From positions 1 through 12,598 of the forward strand of contig JAIRZH010000146.1 in assembly GCA_031267335.1 (NCBI GenBank): a DNA stretch of 12,598 nucleotides, given 5' to 3'. Shown here piece after piece: positions 6,962 through 12,598 of this stretch. The DNA is from Oscillospiraceae bacterium. Lineage in GTDB: Bacteria > Bacillota > Clostridia > Oscillospirales > Acutalibacteraceae. A model generated the notes under the pieces. The model was not told where the DNA came from, made no database searches, and saw only the letters and a program-made list of their open reading frames with translations. The position numbers and the translations under genes were made by a program. Within the stretch, counting starts at the first letter, position 1. Each line of letters begins with the position of its first letter.

Positions 6962-9016
6962 TTGAATTTCGATGAAGCTTTAATTTTAGCTCAAAAACTC
7001 AGAGATTCTATAAAATATCATAATAAAAAATATTATGAAGATGATGACCCTGAAATTGAAGATTCAAAATTCGATGAACTAAAACGAAAACTTGAAAAAC
7101 TTGAGGAAAAATTTCCTCAAATCATAAATACAAATTCGCCCACTCAAATAGTAGGCGGAAACGCATCCGAAAAATTTTCTCAAGTTAAACATGAAATAAA
7201 AATGGAAAGTTTGCATGATTCGTTTTCTTATGAAGAAATTTTTAAGTTTTACGATCGTGTTATTAAAACGACCGGAGAAATTGATTTTATTGTTGAGCCA
7301 AAAGTTGATGGTATTTCACTATCGATTGAATATAAAAATGGAATCTTTTGGCGCGCTTCAACTCGTGGTAATGGAATTATTGGCGAGGATATAACAGAAA
7401 ATGTATTTTATGTTCGTAATTTACCGCATAATTTACCAGAAAAGGTTTCGTATTTAGAAGTTCGTGGCGAATGTTATATGCCGCGTATTGTCTTTGAAGA
7501 ACTTGTTAAAAACCAAGAATTAAAAGGCGAAAAGGTTTTTAAAAATCCAAGGAATGCAGCATCTGGTTCGCTTAGACAAAAAGATGCTTCTAAAATTCCT
7601 GATAGAAAACTTGAGATTCTTTTTTTCAATATTCAACAAGCCAAAGATATAAATTTAAAAAACCATAAAGATTCACTCGAATATATAAAAAAATTGAAAC
7701 TCCCAACAATAAATTATGCGATTTGCAAAAATAAAAACGAAATTATAAAAGAAATCGAATCAATCGGAAATAAAAGATTTAATTTTGATTTTCAAGTAGA
7801 TGGTGCAGTTTTAAAAATTAATTCTTTTGAAAAAAGAAATCTATTAGGAAGCACGTCGAGTTTTCCGCGCTGGGCCGAGGCTTTTAAATATATTCCGGAA
7901 GAAAAAAAAGCTAAGCTTATAAATATTGAAATTAGCATAGGGCGAACCGGTGTGTTAACACCGGTAGCGATTTTTAATCCTATTAGCTTGGCCGGGACTA
8001 CCGTAAGTCGAGCTACTTTGCATAACGAAGATTTTATTAAAGAAAAAAAAATTAGTATCGGCGATATTATATCTGTAAGAAAAGCGGGTGATATAATCCC
8101 AGAAGTTGTTTGTGTTGATTCAAAAAATAATAACAATAATTTAATTTTTAAAATGCCGAAAAAATGCCCATTTTGCGGCTCTAAAATTTTTCATAAAGAA
8201 AAAGAAATTGCTTTTAAATGTATTAATGCTCTGTGTCCGGAAAGAACTTTAGCTCAAATAATGCATTTTGCTTCTCGAGATGCTATGGATATTGAAGGCT
8301 TGGGTGAAACTACAATTAAAATTCTTCAAAAAGATTTAAAAAATATTTCTGATATTTATAGACTCAATGAAAATATTTTGAAAAAATATCCAGTGTTTAT
8401 TGAAAATAATATTTCGGAAGGTCAAGAATTCATACCAGGTTTTGGGACAATTTGTTTAAAAAAAACTGGCAGAAATTTACTTAACTCGATTAAAAAAAGT
8501 AAATCAGCGCTTTTTGGAGATTTAATTTATGCTTTAGGAATTCCATACGTTGGTAAAGAAGCCGCTGGGCTTTTAGCGAAAAAATTTAAAAATTCAAAAA
8601 AATTAATCCATGCAAGTATGGATAAAATCTTAGAAATTAATGGAATTGGAACTACAACTGCAAATTCAATTATTGAATTTTTTATAGAAAATCCCGAAAT
8701 TCTTTTCGATTTAGAAAAACTCGGTATCAAGATTTATAATTCAAACATTCAAACAGAAAAATCTAGAGATAAATCAAACGATGGTACAACTTTTAAAACT
8801 TCCAGACTAAAATTTGTTCTTACCGGAAGCTTAGAAAAATTCACACGTGCAGAAGCGAAAAAACAGATAGAAAAACTTAATGGTAAAGTAACTTCAAATG
8901 TCACATCTCAAACTTCGTATCTTTTGTGCGGAGAAAAACCTGGTAAAAAATTGCAACAAGCTGAAGAACTTAATGTAAAAATTTTAACTGAAGAAGAGTT
9001 TTTAAATATGATTTAA
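6962..9016 (+). CDS. ligA: NAD-dependent DNA ligase LigA
   Basis: The 684-residue enzyme seals nicks in DNA during replication and repair using NAD+. All LigA domains are present. The N-terminal Ia domain has YHNKKYYEDDDPEIEDSKFDEL (19-40). The adenylation domain has the nucleotide-accepting lysine K114 in EPKVDG, then TRGNGIIGEDITENV (134-148) and EVRGE (166-170). An OB fold is followed by a C4 zinc site (C402, C405, C420, C425), helix-hairpin-helix repeats (including GIPYVGKEAAGLLAKKF and INGIGTTTANSI) and a C-terminal BRCT domain from about residue 615 (FVLTGSLEKFTRAEAK). Length is close to the usual 670 or so. The start is a TTG at 6962 with only a weak GGTG upstream; the first internal Met (81) lies well within the domain. 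It stands alone, transcribed away from EIICB. No damage is seen. Confidence 0.98.
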   Translation: MNFDEALILAQKLRDSIKYHNKKYYEDDDPEIEDSKFDELKRKLEKLEEKFPQIINTNSPTQIVGGNASEKFSQVKHEIKMESLHDSFSYEEIFKFYDRVIKTTGEIDFIVEPKVDGISLSIEYKNGIFWRASTRGNGIIGEDITENVFYVRNLPHNLPEKVSYLEVRGECYMPRIVFEELVKNQELKGEKVFKNPRNAASGSLRQKDASKIPDRKLEILFFNIQQAKDINLKNHKDSLEYIKKLKLPTINYAICKNKNEIIKEIESIGNKRFNFDFQVDGAVLKINSFEKRNLLGSTSSFPRWAEAFKYIPEEKKAKLINIEISIGRTGVLTPVAIFNPISLAGTTVSRATLHNEDFIKEKKISIGDIISVRKAGDIIPEVVCVDSKNNNNNLIFKMPKKCPFCGSKIFHKEKEIAFKCINALCPERTLAQIMHFASRDAMDIEGLGETTIKILQKDLKNISDIYRLNENILKKYPVFIENNISEGQEFIPGFGTICLKKTGRNLLNSIKKSKSALFGDLIYALGIPYVGKEAAGLLAKKFKNSKKLIHASMDKILEINGIGTTTANSIIEFFIENPEILFDLEKLGIKIYNSNIQTEKSRDKSNDGTTFKTSRLKFVLTGSLEKFTRAEAKKQIEKLNGKVTSNVTSQTSYLLCGEKPGKKLQQAEELNVKILTEEEFLNMI

Positions 9017-9322
9017 TTTCCATGTGCCGGGTTTAATTCTCTAGGGCCTGTTCCCACTACTGTTTAACGACTATATTTCGGTACTTTTTGATTTGTACTA
9101 CGTTAAATTTTCTGTATTGCTCGTCAGTTGAACACGCCAGTATTTGCTTTCCTCAAGCTTTGAATTTTAAAAATTTTATCATAAAATCTACATTACTTAA
9201 AAAAAAATATCAAACAGGCTTTAATTGGTCGTTATTATGAATATATTTATGATGTAAATTTTGATTTTATTTAATTTATGGCACCACTGAAGTTACATCT
9301 ATCTAGAAGATAGGTTCTGAAC
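9017..9322. other. Non-coding region between convergent ligA and protease gene
   Basis: The 306-base spacer contains copy 2 of the dispersed repeat (9134-9210) and a small perfect hairpin CTATCT-AGA-AGATAG (9299-9313) just past the protease stop on the minus strand, without a T-run. A slightly GC-richer stretch near 9020-9060 is unexplained. No ORF with gene character is visible. Confidence 0.5.
9134..9210. repeat. Dispersed repeat, copy 2 (after ligA)
   Basis: This is the best match to copy 1 at 6830-6904, in the same orientation, so the two flank ligA as direct repeats about 2.3 kb apart. Differences are mostly single substitutions and a small indel near the 3' side. No coding potential is seen. 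Confidence 0.65.
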
Positions 9323-9949
9323 TCACACAAAATTAAAATAATTACGTTTTGGCTCATTATTAATCAGAAATGAAATAAGATAAACACATAAAATCAATAA
9401 AGAGGGATTTGTTTTAAATTTTAAAAAAATTAAAAAACCTAATGTTGCAATTGGGATTAAAAATAAAACTGAAATAATAAATGATATTTTATCTGCAATA
9501 GCAAATTCTATTTTCTTTTCAAGTAAAATTTTGAGTATTCTTCCTCCGTCTAACGATGAAACCGGCATTAAATTTAAAATTCCTATAAATAAACTTTCGA
9601 TATAAATTAATTTTAATATTTCATTATGAAAAAAAATGTTAATAATAAAACAGATTAAAGATATAAAAAAATTCATGAATGATCCACCGATTAAAACAAT
9701 AAAATCGTTTTTATAAGAAAAATTTTTATTGTTTTTTTCGATTATATCAACACTAAAAAGTTTAAAATTTATTTCGCTTATAGATTTACCGGTATGAATA
9801 AACATTAAAATATGACCAATTTCATGGGCGATTGATAAAAATAGAGCAATTAATAACCCAATGTCTGTATTTAATATCATTAAAATTGAAAAAACAGATA
9901 TTAAGTAAAAACTTACATGTATTTGGCATTTCAAAATTTTAAAAATCAT
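9323..9949 (-). CDS. Site-2 protease family zinc metalloprotease (M50, SpoIVFB-like)
   Basis: The 208-residue, highly hydrophobic protein is an intramembrane protease. The zinc site is HEIGH (42-46: H42, E43, H46) inside a transmembrane helix, and the third ligand lies in NLMPVSSLDGGRI (126-138, D134). Further hydrophobic helices lie near 7-27, 85-108, 115-130 and 150-200. Size and the N-terminal KCQIHVSFYLISVF pattern resemble SpoIVFB-type proteins of Clostridia, which process pro-sigma K in sporulation. No sporulation gene is seen here, so the substrate is unknown; it might act on another membrane-bound regulator. Start ATG lacks a clear Shine-Dalgarno. It lies 63 bases downstream of the PotD-like gene on the same strand, so they may be co-transcribed. 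Confidence 0.88.
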   Translation of the reverse strand: MIFKILKCQIHVSFYLISVFSILMILNTDIGLLIALFLSIAHEIGHILMFIHTGKSISEINFKLFSVDIIEKNNKNFSYKNDFIVLIGGSFMNFFISLICFIINIFFHNEILKLIYIESLFIGILNLMPVSSLDGGRILKILLEKKIEFAIADKISFIISVLFLIPIATLGFLIFLKFKTNPSLLILCVYLISFLINNEPKRNYFNFV

Positions 9950-10012
9950 ATTTTTTAGTTAAATTAAACTATATTTTTTGTTTTCGAGTTTTAGAACTAA
10001 TTTTCATTAAAT

Positions 10013-11203
10013 TCATAAATATAATTTTTGGCATCTTTTTCGTTTCCTTGTTTTTTTTAAAAAATAAATTAATTTTTTAAATAATGGATTTAAATAGATC
10101 AATATCAATAAGATGAAAATTATACTTAAAATTATGCTATCAGTTATAGAATTTTCGTCTCCTGCTTTTATTTCTACCCATAAATCATCCGCGAGTTTTT
10201 GGATTTTATAAGGTAAGTTTTTATAAACTTGGGCTTTTTTGAAATTATAATTAGAAAAAACTTCAGAATCCGATATAATTTCAGCTTCTGCGTCTTTTTG
10301 GGCCGGGATATACTCTGAGACTGAAGCATTTGCCAAAGCAATTCTTTTTTGGCACATAAAATTTATATATTTTTCAGCTTCTGTTTTTTTAGTACTAATT
10401 TTTGGAACACACATGGAATCTACAAATTTATTTGTTCCTTGCTCTGGAATAACAAAATTAATATAATTGCCATTAATAAGATTATCTGGCAACGAACATC
10501 CACAGTAATAAGGTGCTATATATGCTTCTTCGCCGGATAATTTATCATAAATTTGATCCATCATATAATTCTGGACAAGTGGTTTTTGAATTTTTAATTC
10601 TTCCGCGGCGGATTTCCAGTCATTTTCATCAATACTGTTAACTGAAATGCCTTTTTTTATAAATGGTATCCCGAATGCATCACGAAAATTATCGAACATA
10701 AGAATTTTGCCTTTATATTTTTTATCCCATAAAGATTCCCATGAAATTTCACCTTTTACATATTTTTCATTATAAAAAATTCCTAATACTCCCCATGTAT
10801 ATGGAACTGAATATTCATTTTTTGGATCAAAAGTAAGATTTTTGTGGTTTTTATTTATAAATTTATAATTAGGTATGTTATCGAAATTCAATTTTGATAA
10901 CATATTTTCTTGGATCATTCTAGAAATCATATAATCTGAAGGTATAACAACATCATAATCTGCTCCGCCACCAATTAAATTTGCATACATTTCTTCATTG
11001 CTTTGAAAAATCGAAAGACTTACATTAATTCCGGTTTCATTTTCAAATTCAGCGTTAACGTCTAAACTTCCATTAACTCCGTTTGAAATAAATTCGCCCC
11101 AACTATAAACATTAATAGTTGGTTTTTTTGACGAATTTGCAAAATAAATAAATATAGAGCAAAAACAGATAAATATTAAAAATAAATATGAATGATTTTT
11201 CAA
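10013..11203 (-). CDS. potD: PotD-like polyamine-binding protein with C-terminal membrane helix
   Basis: The 396-residue protein belongs to the spermidine/putrescine ABC-transporter binding family, which captures polyamines outside the membrane. After an N-terminal hydrophobic segment (6-23; no good lipobox before C13 or C15) it has INVYSWGEF (30-38), DYDVVIPSDYM (82-92), VPYTWGVLGIFYNEKY (133-148) and FDNFRDAFG (170-178). The usual Y/W-S-G-D pocket motif appears as YYCGC (232-236), a notable change. A second hydrophobic segment at 353-374, followed by the very basic tail KKTRKRKRC, is unusual for the family and suggests a protein anchored at both ends. Start TTG is preceded by GGGTGGCGA, a good ribosome binding site, and no ATG is possible before residue 72. 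No PotA, PotB or PotC gene adjoins it in this window. Confidence 0.88.
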   Translation of the reverse strand: MKNHSYLFLIFICFCSIFIYFANSSKKPTINVYSWGEFISNGVNGSLDVNAEFENETGINVSLSIFQSNEEMYANLIGGGADYDVVIPSDYMISRMIQENMLSKLNFDNIPNYKFINKNHKNLTFDPKNEYSVPYTWGVLGIFYNEKYVKGEISWESLWDKKYKGKILMFDNFRDAFGIPFIKKGISVNSIDENDWKSAAEELKIQKPLVQNYMMDQIYDKLSGEEAYIAPYYCGCSLPDNLINGNYINFVIPEQGTNKFVDSMCVPKISTKKTEAEKYINFMCQKRIALANASVSEYIPAQKDAEAEIISDSEVFSNYNFKKAQVYKNLPYKIQKLADDLWVEIKAGDENSITDSIILSIIFILLILIYLNPLFKKLIYFLKKTRKRKRCQKLYL

Positions 11204-11549
11204 TCGCCACCCGTTATTTATTGAATTTAAATTAAAAACTTCCGCAATATGAGAAAATTATTATATTTCTTTATGTTTTTTGATTTTTTAAAATTATTCA
11301 TATATTTGTTATATCTTTTTAGAATTTATTTCTAAACATTTTTTGATATTTTTATAAGTTTATTGTTTCGCATATTTCTAAAATAATAAATAAATATTCG
11401 ATAGCGTACTGCTAGTCCCACTTTTACAAAATTCGACAATTTATTATAAATAAATCTAGTATAAATTTTGACAACCCTTTAGTGATTTTTTTAGACACTA
11501 TTTAAGCTTATCTAAAAACTTATATCTTAATAATCTGAGCTATAAACCT
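11204..11549. other. Non-coding region between potD-like and CrtO-like genes
   Basis: The 346-base AT-rich spacer lies upstream of the PotD-like gene. A possible -10 TATAAT is at 11260-11265 on the minus strand, about 57 bases before the potD start, but no good -35 is at the right distance. TTTTTAGA (11489-11496 region) can pair with TCTAAAAA near 11511-11518, a weak AT-only hairpin after the CrtO-like stop. No gene is seen. Confidence 0.35.
11205..11213 (-). promoter_or_regulatory. Ribosome binding site that fixes the potD TTG start
   Basis: The minus strand reads GGGTGGCGA directly before TTG at 11203-11201. The GGTGG block lies about four bases from the start, supporting initiation at this TTG, which also gives a complete N-terminal hydrophobic segment. 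Confidence 0.5.
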
Positions 11550-12044
11550 TTATAATTTCAAAAGAGACCTATTTTCTAGTCTATTTATTTTTTTAAAAAA
11601 TAACTTTTTTAGTCTCGCTCTATTATATCGCTGAATAAATATACAAGGCAAATTAATAAATATTATAACAAAAGAAAACAATATTGCTGTGCGCAATTTA
11701 AGTATAAAAAATAATACAAATATTACCATACAAGAAATAATATGATTAAGCTCCGCGATATAAGTTTCTGCTATAAAATCTTTAACGTACTCAGTTTTAC
11801 ATGTTTTAAATCTTCTTTTTATAAATGGTTCTCCGGAAATTGATTTTCGGCATACACACTCGGGGACTTTACTTTTCCATTTCTTAATTTTTAAAAAATC
11901 ATAAAATTTTTCTTGCCTAGAATTTTTTTTAATATTAATGTGTGAACATTTTTCGTAAAATAAATTACAATTTAAATTAGTGGTAAAAATAAAAACAATC
12001 AAATGCCAAAATATGACTAATAAAATACAATATAAAATATCCAT
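11550..12044 (-). CDS. CrtO-family membrane acyltransferase-like protein
   Basis: The 164-residue membrane protein matches the CrtO family (glycosyl-4,4'-diaponeurosporenoate acyltransferase and relatives). Visible family marks are KIKKWKSKVPE (52-62), an EYVKDFIAETYIAELNHI block (85-102) with the conserved ET...AE..H pattern, and NLPCIFIQRYNRARL (131-145). Hydrophobic helices lie at about 3-21, 102-115 and 118-136. In Staphylococcus the family attaches a fatty acid to a glycosylated carotenoid; many Clostridia carry homologues without carotenoid genes, so the substrate here is unknown. The length is typical of the family. Start ATG follows an in-frame TAA closely; AAAGGTG lies rather far upstream, so the ribosome binding site is poor. 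It stands alone. Confidence 0.75.
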   Translation of the reverse strand: MDILYCILLVIFWHLIVFIFTTNLNCNLFYEKCSHINIKKNSRQEKFYDFLKIKKWKSKVPECVCRKSISGEPFIKRRFKTCKTEYVKDFIAETYIAELNHIISCMVIFVLFFILKLRTAILFSFVIIFINLPCIFIQRYNRARLKKLFFKKINRLENRSLLKL

Positions 12045-12307
12045 AACTTATAAAAACTTTCACCTTTAAATAAAATTCTCAAAATTTTAATAAAACCATT
12101 CTTTGAAGATCTAAAATTATAAAATATTCATCATTTGTTCTAACTTCAAACATTATCACAAATTGTAGAATAAGCACAAACTTAAACTAAATTTATAATT
12201 ATTTGCAATTTTTTTAAAATTTTAAATCTTAAAGAGTTTGTTTAGTCTCTCTAAAATAGCATATATTTATTTAAATTTTTAAAGTTATATATCAAATATC
12301 AGCAAAT

Positions 12308-12357
12308 ATGTCAACATTTATTTATTATGTATTTTAAATTTTAGAAATTTTACCATT
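12308..12357. repeat. Dispersed repeat, copy 3 (diverged)
   Basis: Gap-free alignment with copy 1 gives roughly three quarters identity over about 50 bases, starting A[CT]GTCA and including TTTTAAATTTTA[AG]AAATTTTA. Weaker similarity seems to extend about 60 bases further left in both places. AT-richness inflates the match, so this copy is less certain than the other two. Confidence 0.4.
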
Positions 12358-12411
12358 TTTATGTCCACCACTTTTAGGTAAGCTTAAGTTCTTTTCAAAG
12401 CCTTATTATTT

Positions 12412-12442
12412 GTACCCATTTCTTTAGAAAAGAAACGGGTAC
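12412..12442. repeat. Long inverted repeat (hairpin) at the edge of the GC-rich island
   Basis: GTACCCATTTCTTT (12412-12425) pairs with AAAGAAACGGGTAC (12429-12442): 13 base pairs and one A/C mismatch around an AGA loop. No T-run follows on either strand, so it is not a usual terminator. It could be an end of a small mobile element or part of a structured RNA. Confidence 0.6.
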
Positions 12443-12598
12443 TCCCAAAGAAACAGCGGCTTACGGTGGCTCGTTGCATTTCGCCAAGGCGCCGCAGACA
12501 AGTGTCGCTTTATAATTGGAAATTATTTTATGTCTATCTCTTTCATTGTAAATCTAAGTTTTATTTGATATCGCGTTAATATTAAAACTAATTTTATA

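Larger units (their letters stand above)
12045..12598. other. Non-coding right end of the window
   Basis: The 554 bases contain no gene I can support. 12045-12300 is very AT-rich and featureless by eye. 12308-12357 is a diverged dispersed repeat copy, and 12408-12515 is a GC-rich structured island. A frame open across the island in one reading has no start or ribosome binding site and no family match. Promoter elements for the CrtO-like gene must lie left of about 12150 but are not identifiable. Confidence 0.45.

Noticed and set aside
7792..8730. Minus-strand frames inside ligA
   Set aside because: Antisense to conserved LigA domains; no independent evidence.
9299..9313. Perfect 6-bp hairpin after the protease gene
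   Set aside because: No T-run follows on the minus strand, so not listed as a terminator; only noted in the spacer entry.
11460..11500. TTGACA-like box with a possible -10 seventeen bases later on the plus strand
   Set aside because: The -10 candidate (TAGACA) is poor and no plus-strand gene follows.
1..12598. CRISPR array, rRNA or complete insertion sequence
   Set aside because: No regularly spaced repeats, no rRNA-like conserved stretches and no transposase frame were seen.

Overview
This is an AT-rich bacterial window using the standard code (Trp is TGG in the genes read). The gene set looks like low-GC Firmicutes, most likely Clostridia: a glucose-type PTS permease, NAD-dependent LigA, a SpoIVFB-like site-2 protease, a PotD-like binding protein, a CrtO-family acyltransferase and a remnant of a clostridial-type large serine recombinase. 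Extreme AT content, long spacers with decayed sequence, a broken recombinase and a eukaryote-like Rab GTPase together suggest a host-restricted bacterium, perhaps an endosymbiont of a protist. That lifestyle is inferred, and the species is not identified.

Layout. 12-713 (+): Rab-like small GTPase with an N-terminal hydrophobic anchor or signal; its true 5' end may lie outside the window. 714-1402: non-coding. 1403-1492 (+): tRNA-Ser(CGA), followed by a strong terminator hairpin. 1461-2204 (-): C-terminal half of a large serine recombinase whose last codons are the antisense of the tRNA 3' end, marking an old integration site. 2254-4650 (-): very AT-rich 798-residue membrane-anchored coiled-coil protein with three tandem 60-residue repeats, preceded by an overlapping 23-codon ORF that carries the only good ribosome binding site. 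4871-6451 (-): PTS EIICB. 6452-6961: non-coding with repeat relics. 6962-9016 (+): ligA. 9017-9322: non-coding with a second copy of the repeat. 9323-9949, 10013-11203 and 11550-12044 (all -): site-2 protease, PotD-like protein, CrtO-like acyltransferase. 12045-12598: no gene; it holds a diverged third repeat copy and an unusually GC-rich structured island.

The genes do not form one pathway. EIICB imports and phosphorylates sugar but needs HPr and EIIA from elsewhere; the PotD-like protein has no permease or ATPase beside it. The most interesting part is the left third. A Rab-like GTPase that appears to be membrane-anchored or exported lies about 1.5 kb from a long, membrane-anchored coiled-coil protein. 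In eukaryotes, Rabs act with long coiled-coil tethers, so a role for both at a host membrane is a testable idea, but the sequence does not show it directly.
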